A stretch of 64,000 bases of DNA, from positions 620,001-684,000 of the forward strand of contig NZ_FOOT01000001.1 in the NCBI RefSeq assembly GCF_900113285.1. The letters are read 5' to 3'. Shown here piece by piece: positions 53,312-61,164 of the stretch. Both the position numbers and the translations under genes were made by a program. The first letter of the stretch is position 1. Every line of letters starts with the position of its first letter. The notes under the pieces were generated by a model. That model was not told where the DNA came from and did not search any database. It saw only the letters and a program-made list of their open reading frames with translations. Source of the DNA: Pontibacter chinhatensis (GTDB lineage Bacteria; Bacteroidota; Bacteroidia; Cytophagales; Hymenobacteraceae).

Positions 53312-53881
53312 ATGTATGAGCTTTTAGGAAAATATATAAGCAGCAGGGCAAGTATAGCTGCGTCTGATTTAGAACAGATTTATACTTACTTCAGCCCTGT
53401 TAGCACGAAGCGTAACGAGCACCTGCTCCTTAGCGGAGAGGTCTGTCAGCATTACTATTTTGTAAATAAGGGTTGCATCAGAATCTACACCATCCATGAA
53501 GGCGGCCGGGACACAAGCAGGTTCTTTGCCTTCGAGGGAGGCTTTGGCACCGCCCTGCCTAGCTTTATAGAACAGGTGCCAGCGGCTGAGTACATGCAAA
53601 CCATTGAGCGGTCCGAACTGCTCAGAATACGCAGAGCGGACTTTCTGCATTTAGCAGAGACCATACCTGCTTTTGGTTTTATCTACCGGCAGATTCTGGA
53701 GCAGGGCTTCATCATGGCTCAGAAAAGAATTTACGGATTTCAGGGCTTCGACGCATTGGAGAAAGTAAAATGGGTTATAAGGCATCAGCCCGATTTCTTG
53801 CTGCGCGTTTCGAATAAAATGGCCGCTTCTTACCTGGGCATCTCCCCTTCCACGCTAAGCCGCACCAAGGCAAAGCTCTGA
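53312..53881 (+). CDS. Crp/Fnr-family regulator with short HTH
   Basis: 189 aa. The N-terminal cyclic-nucleotide-binding-like beta roll (about 10-120; GEVCQHYYFVNKGCIRIY) lacks an obvious cNMP phosphate-binding cassette, so cAMP binding is doubtful. The C-terminal winged helix is cut short: VSNKMAASYLGISPSTLSRTKAKL ends at the recognition helix. Such short Bacteroidota regulators are common. The neighbouring secreted HIU hydrolase gene is a possible target. Start at ATG 53312, the only one preceding the beta roll. Confidence 0.8.
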   Translation: MYELLGKYISSRASIAASDLEQIYTYFSPVSTKRNEHLLLSGEVCQHYYFVNKGCIRIYTIHEGGRDTSRFFAFEGGFGTALPSFIEQVPAAEYMQTIERSELLRIRRADFLHLAETIPAFGFIYRQILEQGFIMAQKRIYGFQGFDALEKVKWVIRHQPDFLLRVSNKMAASYLGISPSTLSRTKAKL

Positions 53882-53922
53882 AAACGTTGCCCTGCGTCAA
53901 CGTTTCTCAGCCTGGGTGCCTC

Positions 53923-53930
53923 TACCTTTG
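53923..53930 (+). promoter_or_regulatory. Candidate -7 element for the HIU hydrolase gene
   Basis: TACCTTTG matches TAnnTTTG 24 bases before the ATG. The -33 box is unclear. Confidence 0.4.
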
Positions 53931-53953
53931 CGCTAAAGCAAAACTATACAACT

Positions 53954-54361
53954 ATGAGGCACTTAATCCTGACATTCCTGCTTAGCTTGGCTGTCTCCGT
54001 GGCTTTCTCACAGGCGCATACCCATCAGTTATCTAGCCACATTCTTGATGTTTCTACCGGTCGTCCTGCGGCAGGCGTGCCAGTAAAGCTGGAAAAACTG
54101 AATGAGAAGAACGGAAAATGGACACTAGTGGAGGAGAAAAAGACAGACAGCAAAGGCCGCATCAAGGATTTTCTCGACTACAAAAAAACGGAGACAGGAG
54201 TTTACAGGCTCACCTTCCTGGTAGCCGACTATTTTAAACAGCAAAACACGGAAACGTTTTATCCCTTCATCGAAGTGGTGTTTCAAATCAAGGACGGAGA
54301 GCACTATCACGTTCCGATTACCCTCTCCCCCTACGGCTACTCCACCTACAGAGGCAACTAG
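53954..54361 (+). CDS. Secreted 5-hydroxyisourate hydrolase (transthyretin-like)
   Basis: 135 aa. Signal peptide (about 1-20, SVAFSQ) predicts periplasmic location, unlike most HIU hydrolases. The transthyretin-like fold shows QLSSHILDVSTGRPAAG with the catalytic His, an Arg in SKGRIKDF, HYHVPITLSP and the C-terminal tetrapeptide YRGN in place of the usual YRGS. Normally acts on 5-hydroxyisourate after urate oxidation. No urate oxidase or OHCU decarboxylase gene is in the window. The Ser-to-Asn change at the last position may affect catalysis. Confidence 0.85.
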   Translation: MRHLILTFLLSLAVSVAFSQAHTHQLSSHILDVSTGRPAAGVPVKLEKLNEKNGKWTLVEEKKTDSKGRIKDFLDYKKTETGVYRLTFLVADYFKQQNTETFYPFIEVVFQIKDGEHYHVPITLSPYGYSTYRGN

Positions 54362-54494
54362 CGCCTAGCTTTACCGGAGGCGGCTGTATACTGCTCATAG
54401 ATTTTACACTGTACCAAGCTGACAAGTACCTCTTGCCCCTTGGAGCTGCTCTAATGCAGTTCTAGGGTCGTTTATACATTTAATTTTTTCAACT

Positions 54495-54950
54495 ATGTTC
54501 GTTAGACAATTCTTTATCCTGTTGATGTTCTCCGTTGCTACCCTTTCTGCCTCCTGCCAGGAGAACAAAGACAAGGAGGCAGATGGCCAGAACCCCATTG
54601 ATAACAGACTTTTGGGCAAATGGGACGTGATATCCAAAACAGACTCAGAAGAAGTGAGAGGCGTAGAGAAAGAGACAGACCGCGACATTTATCAGCCTGG
54701 CGAGAAGACTTACGAATTTACTGCTGAGAATAAGCTTATCATAACAGATGGCTTTGGGCGCCACCAAACCACACTACCAATATGGATGCTGGAAGGAGAG
54801 CTGTATATAGGACAGTTCCACACCGATAAAGAGCCCTATGCTTTGTCGTTTACAGAAAATAGGCTCACAATGGTGAAAAGGGAAGAAGAGCGGAAAGATG
54901 GTGAAGTGATTGTGCAGCAGGAAGTGGTAGTGCTGAAGCGGCACCTGTAG
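54495..54950 (+). CDS. Lipocalin-like lipoprotein
   Basis: 151 aa. Lipobox LSASC with Cys21. The mature sequence starts NRLLGKWDVISK and has beta-strand repeats ending EVVVLKRHL, a lipocalin-like pattern common in Bacteroidota lipoproteins. Ligand unknown; it could bind small hydrophobic molecules. Separated by 133 bases from the HIU hydrolase gene and probably transcribed alone. Confidence 0.7.
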   Translation: MFVRQFFILLMFSVATLSASCQENKDKEADGQNPIDNRLLGKWDVISKTDSEEVRGVEKETDRDIYQPGEKTYEFTAENKLIITDGFGRHQTTLPIWMLEGELYIGQFHTDKEPYALSFTENRLTMVKREEERKDGEVIVQQEVVVLKRHL

Positions 54951-55112
54951 CACGCCATTTCATAGTTCGTGTGCGGTGGATTCGGAAGGAGAGGTATAAC
55001 AATGCCTCCCGCTAGCTGTTAGCTTTCCTCCGGCCCGCTTGTCAACACAAGGATTTGGAATCTCCGTATGCTTTGTGTAGCTAACCGAAAGCCGTAACTT
55101 ATACTTACTCCT

Positions 55113-55961
55113 GTGCACGAGAAAGACCATTTCCCCATACTTGGAATACAAGAGTTTCAGCCGGACCTGCAAGCGGAAGCGAACTTGCAGTACCACGAAC
55201 TCTGCGGGGAAATGCGCATCGAAAAGCCCCACAAGCACGACTTCTTTATTTTGCTTTTGGTAGAGAAAGGAGGTGGCATCCACACCATCGACTTTCAGGA
55301 GTATCCCGTAAGCGAGCACCAGCTGCACCTGTTGCTTCCGGGCCAGGTGCACCGTTGGGAACTAGACGAAACCACTCAAGCCTACCAACTGATGATCAGC
55401 CGGCCCTTGTTTGAGACCTTCTCAGCCTCCCTGGAGTTTTCGTTTATACTTTACCAGAAGTACCCCGTGCTCAACCTTTCCGAGGAGGCCCTCCGGCAAC
55501 TACGGTATGAATTCCACACTATCCGCGACGAACTACGCAAAAAGCCCCTGCACTGGAGCATTCTGAACCTGCGGTGCCAGTTGGTGGCCCAGCTTATCAG
55601 CCGTGAGGCCGAAAATAAGTATGAGGACCTGATAGCCTACCGTGCCGCCCCTGCCCTGCTGAAATACCACAAGCTGGTGGACCTATACTTTAAAGATCAC
55701 AAGACAGTGGCCTTCTATGCCGACCAGCTGCATATTACAGCCAACTACCTGAACATACTTTGCAAAAAGCACCTGCAGGTCCCGGCCATGTACCTCATCC
55801 AGAACCGCATCACCCTGGAGGCCAAGCGACTCCTGCTGGCTTCTGAGATGACGGTGAAAGAAATCGCCTTCGAGCTCGGCTTCAGCGACCTGGCTTATTT
55901 TTCTAATTTCTTTAAAGCTCAGACTGGTATCTCACCCCGGGCCTTCCGAGGCCAGTTATAA
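55113..55961 (+). CDS. AraC-family transcriptional regulator
   Basis: 282 aa from GTG 55113. The N-terminal cupin-like domain (about 20-110, KPHKHDFFILLLVEKGG) and the C-terminal double HTH (about 185-282) have VAFYADQLHITANYLNILCKK and MTVKEIAFELGFSDLAYFS. Effector unknown. It lies 80 bases before an amidohydrolase gene, its likely target. TATACTT words occur in the coding sequence (about 55446 and 55685). Confidence 0.9.
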   Translation: MHEKDHFPILGIQEFQPDLQAEANLQYHELCGEMRIEKPHKHDFFILLLVEKGGGIHTIDFQEYPVSEHQLHLLLPGQVHRWELDETTQAYQLMISRPLFETFSASLEFSFILYQKYPVLNLSEEALRQLRYEFHTIRDELRKKPLHWSILNLRCQLVAQLISREAENKYEDLIAYRAAPALLKYHKLVDLYFKDHKTVAFYADQLHITANYLNILCKKHLQVPAMYLIQNRITLEAKRLLLASEMTVKEIAFELGFSDLAYFSNFFKAQTGISPRAFRGQL

Positions 55962-56013
55962 AATTCACAAGTTTTGGCAGTAATCCTGCATCTGCTTAAA
56001 GTATAACCGGGGC

Positions 56014-56021
56014 TACCTTTG
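56014..56021 (+). promoter_or_regulatory. Candidate -7 element for the amidohydrolase gene
   Basis: TACCTTTG at 56014-56021 fits TAnnTTTG 20 bases before the ATG at 56042. It is followed immediately by an AAGTATA word. Confidence 0.4.
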
Positions 56022-56041
56022 CAAGTATAAAATCAAGAAGT

Positions 56042-57400
56042 ATGGCACCACAACTTATCACGCGAAAAGACTTTATCATTAACTCCACCATGCTGCTAGC
56101 CGGTAGCGGCCTGATGGGATGCAACAGTATACTTGCCGCCGGTCAACCAGTAGCCTCTGAACAGAGCGAAGAACCTGCCAATGGTAAGAATCTGTTGCTC
56201 AAAAACGTCAGGCTCGAGACCAGTTTTGTGTACGAGGAGGGGGAAGTTACCGGCACCAAAACTGAGTTGTTTACCTTGGAGTTGAGCGAGGGGAAAGTTA
56301 AGGCCATACTGCCCAACAACCCAGGTGCCAGGGCTATCGACGCCCAGGGGCATTTGCTACTCCCCGCCTTCAAGGACATGCACATCCACCTGGACAAGAC
56401 ATTTTACGGTGGTCCGTGGCAGGCGCGCCGCAAGTCAAACCGAACTGTGCAGGACATGATTGCCTACGAGCAGCGGGTGCTGCCGGAGATGCTCAAGACC
56501 TCTACCGAGCGGGCCGAAAAGCTCATCGAGCTGTTGCAATCGAAGGGATCAAACTTTGCCAGGAGCCACGTCAATATCGAGCCCACCTCCAAACTCGACT
56601 CCCTGAAAAACCTGCAGCAGGCCCTGGAGAACAAAAAGGATAGCTTTGGCGCAGAGTTAGTGGCCTTTCCGCAGCACGGCATCTTCCGTTCCAACTCCCA
56701 AACGTTGATGAAAGAAGCAGCTATGATGGGCATCGACTACATTGGCGGTTTGGACCCACACGCCATCGACGGGGACGTGGAGAAAAGTATGGATTTTGTG
56801 GTGCAACTGGCACTCGACTATAACAAAGGAATTGACATACACCTGCACGAGGGCGGCGAGCCCGGGTTACGCACCGTAGAGTACCTGATCGCCCGGGTAA
56901 ATGAAAATCCGATCCTCAAGGGCAAATCCTTCATCAGTCACGCCTTTGTGCTAGCCAGGCTCGAAAAGCCTAAACAGGAGGAGGTAGCCGAGAAGCTGGC
57001 CGCTGCCCAGGTGGGCATCATCTCCACCATACCTTTCGGAAGTATGGTGATGCCCATCCCGACACTGTACAAGTATGGCGTGGACGTGCGCACTGGTAAC
57101 GACTCCATCATCGACCATTGGAACACCTTCGGCTCGGGCAGCGTGCTGCAGAAAGCCAACCTGATGGCGCAGCTATACGGCTACTCGACCGAATTCGAAC
57201 TCTCCCGCTGCCTGAAACTGGCTACGCACAACATGCTGCCGCTAAGCGACAAAGGAGAGCGCCAATGGCCGCAAGTTGGCGACACAGCCGATATGGTGTT
57301 GGTAGATGCCAGCTGCTCGGCAGAAGCCGTATCCCGTATCTCCCCTGTTACCTCACTGATTCATCAAGGAAAAATCGTTTACCAGAGCTTTGCAGTATGA
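56042..57400 (+). CDS. Secreted cytosine-deaminase-like amidohydrolase
   Basis: 452 aa. The N-terminus (RKDFIINSTMLLAGSGLMGC) is a lipoprotein or Tat-like export signal with Cys27 as possible lipid site. Amidohydrolase TIM barrel: DMHIHLDKTF (HxH), IDIHLHEGGE, SFISHAFVLAR and VDVRTGNDSIIDHW supply the metal and catalytic residues of the CodA branch. It probably deaminates or hydrolyses a heterocycle or amide. The exported location differs from cytosolic CodA. It overlaps the downstream ankyrin gene by ATGA, and an AraC regulator lies upstream. Confidence 0.86.
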   Translation: MAPQLITRKDFIINSTMLLAGSGLMGCNSILAAGQPVASEQSEEPANGKNLLLKNVRLETSFVYEEGEVTGTKTELFTLELSEGKVKAILPNNPGARAIDAQGHLLLPAFKDMHIHLDKTFYGGPWQARRKSNRTVQDMIAYEQRVLPEMLKTSTERAEKLIELLQSKGSNFARSHVNIEPTSKLDSLKNLQQALENKKDSFGAELVAFPQHGIFRSNSQTLMKEAAMMGIDYIGGLDPHAIDGDVEKSMDFVVQLALDYNKGIDIHLHEGGEPGLRTVEYLIARVNENPILKGKSFISHAFVLARLEKPKQEEVAEKLAAAQVGIISTIPFGSMVMPIPTLYKYGVDVRTGNDSIIDHWNTFGSGSVLQKANLMAQLYGYSTEFELSRCLKLATHNMLPLSDKGERQWPQVGDTADMVLVDASCSAEAVSRISPVTSLIHQGKIVYQSFAV

Positions 57401-58068
57401 ACACTTTCTTTTTGATGCTTTCCCTTTTTCTTTTTACCGCTTGCCAATCAGAAAACACCATGCATACTCAAACCGCACAGGATAATGTTGTTAAAGCCGT
57501 CGCAAACCGAAAGCTGGACAAGGTATCTACAGCCTTGGCTAACGGTGCCAATGTCAATGCCACAGATCACCAGAAAAGGTCCCTCCTGCTGCTGGCCACC
57601 CATAACAACGACCTTAAAATGGCGGAGCTGCTGGTGGCGTACGGCGCAGATGTAAACCAACAGGATGTTATCAAGGACAGTCCATTCCTGTATGCCGGGG
57701 CTGCCGGGCATACTTCTTTGGTGAAATTATACTTGGAACATGGTGCCCGCTTTGATGTGTTTAACCGCTACAACGGCAGCGCCTTGATCCCGGCCTGCGA
57801 ACGGGGCCACCTGGAAGTAGTAAAGCTGCTGGCCAATACCGAAGGCTTCCCAATCGACCACGTTAACCGCCTGGGCTGGACAGCCCTGATGGAGGCCGTC
57901 GTGCTGGGAGACGGCAGCAAAACCTACGTAGAGGTAGTACAGATGCTGGTTGACGCCGGCTGCGATATCACTATTCCTGATAAAGATGGCGTGACAGCGC
58001 TGCAGCATGCCCGCGAGCGAGGCTATACTGAGATTGCGAACTTGCTAGAAAAGGCAAGTAACCGCTAG
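57397..58068 (+). CDS. Ankyrin-repeat lipoprotein
   Basis: 223 aa from ATG 57397, which overlaps the upstream TGA (ATGA), a strong sign of translational coupling. A longer in-frame reading back to 57118 is excluded because it would overlap the amidohydrolase in another frame and has no family-like sequence. Lipobox FTAC (Cys16). About five ankyrin repeats follow (NGANVNATDHQKRSLLLLAT, GADVNQQDVIKDSPFLYA, EHGARFDVFNRYNGSALIPA, NRLGWTALMEAV, DKDGVTALQHARERG). It may scaffold or regulate the partner amidohydrolase in the envelope. Confidence 0.88.
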   Translation: MNTFFLMLSLFLFTACQSENTMHTQTAQDNVVKAVANRKLDKVSTALANGANVNATDHQKRSLLLLATHNNDLKMAELLVAYGADVNQQDVIKDSPFLYAGAAGHTSLVKLYLEHGARFDVFNRYNGSALIPACERGHLEVVKLLANTEGFPIDHVNRLGWTALMEAVVLGDGSKTYVEVVQMLVDAGCDITIPDKDGVTALQHARERGYTEIANLLEKASNR

Positions 58069-58205
58069 TCTAGTTATACTTTGGATTATCAGCAGAACAG
58101 GCCTGAAAGGGTTCGGCTGCGCTTTCCGGGGGAGTAGATGTTCTGCAGGAAGTATAAAAATAACTATCTCTTCATGCAGAATGTAAGTTCGCCTATAAAG
58201 CTATT

Positions 58206-60710
58206 TCAGGAAAGAGGAATATATACACGAAATATACTTCCAACGCCCTCCTCACTGCTTACTTCTATTTTTCCACCGGCATTGTCTATGATGCGCTTCA
58301 CCATATACAACCCTACGCCCGATCCTTCAACATGATCATGAAAACGCCTGAACATAGTGAAAAGCCTTGCCTGCTGCTTGGAGCCAATACCCAGCCCATT
58401 ATCCTGTACCTGCACCAGTAGATAGTCTTGTTTTATTTCACAGCTTACAGTAACTCTTGGTTCTTTTGCAGGGTGTCTGTATTTGATGGCGTTTGAGAGG
58501 AGGTTATAGATAATGCTGCGCAGGTTTTTTTCTGAGAAGGAAGCTGTGGTGCAATCGCCCACGGCTATTTCTATCTGAGTACCTGTTTTTTCAATCAGCT
58601 TATCCAGGTCAAGCACAACCTCACTCACAACATCTGCTATGCTCACGGTGGCAAGCGTTTCCCTGTTATCTTTCTGCAGTTTCGTGATTTCTGTCAGGCT
58701 GGATATCGTTTTCTTAAAGCGGCCAATTGCTCCCCTAATCATGTTGATAATGGTACTAACCTCTTTTTGATCCAGGCTTTCTGCAGGTAACTCCACAAGC
58801 AGCTCTTCAACCAGCATCTCAATGTTGGAAATAGGGGCTTTCAGATCGTGCGACGCTGTATAGATAAAATTATCAAGGTCGTTGTTGGTCTGCATCAGTC
58901 TCTGATTAGCTTTAGCCAATTTCTCTGCCATGGCCTTTGCTTCCTGCTCTCTTCTCTCCAGAGCCATCCGAGACTCCACCTGTTCCGTTACGTCTGAGAT
59001 AAGCGCGTAAAACCCAGCCACCTCGCCATCGCGCACATCCGGCACAAAGCTAGTGTTAGTATACCTTACCCCGCTTGGATAAGGCATAGCTGTCTCGTAA
59101 TTAACTTGTTCCCCAGCCAGTGCCCGTTTTATATATGCTTTTGCCTTATCATATGCTTTTACTCCTACCACCTCCAATGCTGTCTTATCGAGCACGTCCT
59201 CTACTTTCATGTTGAACCAGCTCTCATATGCCCGGTTAGCGAACTTATACTTTTCCTCCTTGTTAAGATAGGAAATAAGTACAGGCAGGGAGTCTGTTAC
59301 CAACCGTAGCTGCTGAGCACTGCTTTCAATAGTCTTGCGTACCTCCACCTGGTTCGTCACCTCATGGGCAAACACCAATATACCGTCGACTTTGCCTTCC
59401 CCATTATGGCGTGGTTGGTAGGTAAAGGACCAGTATATTTGCTCCAGCGGTCCTCCTTCATGCCTTGCCAGCATCAGGGGCAATTCTCCGGCAACATAGG
59501 TCTCCCCTGCTTGGTACACCATCTTAAGGATTTCTGGAATCGTGGAGTTTTCCAGCTCCGGTAGTGCCTCCAGCAAGGGCTTTCCTAGTAATTCTCTGCC
59601 TGGGAAAATTTTCTGGTACACAGGGTTTACCAGTTGGTATATATGGTCAGGCCCATCCAGGATACAGATAGCAGAGGGGGCCTGCATAAACAGGCTTTCT
59701 AACTGTTGCTTTTTGTTGAGCGCATCTGCCTGTGCTACTCGTAATTCCTTCGTTCTGTCCTCCACCCTTTCCTCCAGCTTCCGATTGAGGTCCTGTAGCG
59801 CGCTGGCGGTTTTCTCTACCTGTCTCCGGGCTACGAGAAACTCTGTCACATCCAGTGCAAAGATGAGGATACCTGTAACTTTGCCATCAGCATCGTAAAG
59901 TGCCTGGTAAATAAAGTTCCAGTAAATTTCTTCTAAGGGCTGGTCTTTATAGCGGGCCACCGGGATGAGAACTTCCTTTCCCTCAAATGTTTCCCCTGTG
60001 TTATAGACGTTGTGGATGATGTCATACACCACCTGGTTTCTAAGCTCTGGCAAGGCATCAAACAAGGGCAAACCAACTAACTCTCTACCAGGGAAAAGCT
60101 GTTGGTACGCATTGTTAAGTACACTGTACGTAAACGCAGGGCCTTCGAGCATAGCGAAGGCAGCAGGTGCCTGTTCCAGCAAACGCTCCAACCGAATTCG
60201 CTGCTGTTCAGCTTGCGCCAGGGCTTGTCTTTCCCTCTCTTTGCTCTCATTTAGCTGCTCTCTGGCCTTTACTTCATCTGAAATATTTGTGGTTTCATGT
60301 ATGATGTATATAACATTGCCGTTTTCAGCTATAACAGGTGTGTTGGTAGTGCACCAGAACCGCTCCAAAAAAATTCCTGACCTCTCCGGATCAGGTATGT
60401 CGTATCGGAAGGATTTGATCTGGTGCGGCTTACCAGTAGCAAAGACCTGCTCCAAGGATCTTCTTAATTTAGATGTAGCTGACGAGTCATGATTTTCAGG
60501 GTTCTCAGGAAAAACATCAAAGATACTCTTCCCCACAATGCTTTCCCGCTCGGTCATGCATTCCCGAAGATATGCATCCGTAGCTCCTATGATGTTCCAC
60601 TCAGGTGAGAGAAGGAGCTGTAAGGCTGCTTGTGCTTCAAACACCTTTTGAAAAGGTACTGGCTGAAATGGATTATTTTCGGATGCGGCGGGAAATGATT
60701 TATTGATCAT
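58206..60710 (-). CDS. Four-PAS sensor histidine kinase
   Basis: 834 aa, cytoplasmic by lack of helices. PAS modules at about 25-150, 175-300, 345-465 and 480-600: the second and third share the phrase FPGRELxGxPLxEALPEL. A coiled coil (LEERVEDRTKELRVAQADAL) separates 2 and 3. HisKA His in FIYTASHDLKAPISN, then HATPase with N box NLLSNAIKYRH and G boxes DNGLGIG and GSGVGLYMVKRI. No receiver domain. Output partner unknown; it probably acts with another gene. Ligand specificity of the PAS domains cannot be read from sequence. Confidence 0.86.
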   Translation of the reverse strand: MINKSFPAASENNPFQPVPFQKVFEAQAALQLLLSPEWNIIGATDAYLRECMTERESIVGKSIFDVFPENPENHDSSATSKLRRSLEQVFATGKPHQIKSFRYDIPDPERSGIFLERFWCTTNTPVIAENGNVIYIIHETTNISDEVKAREQLNESKERERQALAQAEQQRIRLERLLEQAPAAFAMLEGPAFTYSVLNNAYQQLFPGRELVGLPLFDALPELRNQVVYDIIHNVYNTGETFEGKEVLIPVARYKDQPLEEIYWNFIYQALYDADGKVTGILIFALDVTEFLVARRQVEKTASALQDLNRKLEERVEDRTKELRVAQADALNKKQQLESLFMQAPSAICILDGPDHIYQLVNPVYQKIFPGRELLGKPLLEALPELENSTIPEILKMVYQAGETYVAGELPLMLARHEGGPLEQIYWSFTYQPRHNGEGKVDGILVFAHEVTNQVEVRKTIESSAQQLRLVTDSLPVLISYLNKEEKYKFANRAYESWFNMKVEDVLDKTALEVVGVKAYDKAKAYIKRALAGEQVNYETAMPYPSGVRYTNTSFVPDVRDGEVAGFYALISDVTEQVESRMALERREQEAKAMAEKLAKANQRLMQTNNDLDNFIYTASHDLKAPISNIEMLVEELLVELPAESLDQKEVSTIINMIRGAIGRFKKTISSLTEITKLQKDNRETLATVSIADVVSEVVLDLDKLIEKTGTQIEIAVGDCTTASFSEKNLRSIIYNLLSNAIKYRHPAKEPRVTVSCEIKQDYLLVQVQDNGLGIGSKQQARLFTMFRRFHDHVEGSGVGLYMVKRIIDNAGGKIEVSSEEGVGSIFRVYIPLS

Positions 60711-61164
60711 TAATAGGTCATAAAAGGTTGACTATATACGCTGCTAACACGCATGGGTTAGTAGTAAATCGACAAGTGATTAGGCATAAAATCTGATTTA
60801 CCAGGCAGCATCCGATTCCAATAAGCTGTGTAACAGCTGAAAAGGCTTACTCACAGTTTTGTATTAATTCAAAGTAAGCTATACTTCCCATCTAAGGTGC
60901 CTGATAATTAAATGACCTGCCTTATGGAAACAGAAAAAGTATGACCAGCGGCCATCAAAGCTGAGTTTGGCTAAAGCTTGTGAGTGATTTAATAGGAAGG
61001 GCACCAAGTATAAAGGGCTTGACTAATATGCTTCAGGTTTGTCTTTTCCTGCGGGAAGGCCTGACCTTATACTTTACTCCAGTTCTACCAGATGGTCTCT
61101 TAGGAGCAAAATCACAGATCTTTATTTGACGCGGGGAATGAGAATAGCTTGGAAGATTAGAGGA
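60711..61164. other. Intergenic region between the two PAS kinases
   Basis: About 450 bases with AAGTATA-type words near 60889, 61006 and 61067, and no supported gene. The first kinase promoter should lie here, but I cannot fix it. Confidence 0.4.

Noticed and set aside
57118..57396. 316-residue reading of the ankyrin gene starting inside the amidohydrolase
   Set aside because: The first 93 codons overlap the amidohydrolase in another frame. The lipoprotein signal and ATGA overlap place the start at 57397.
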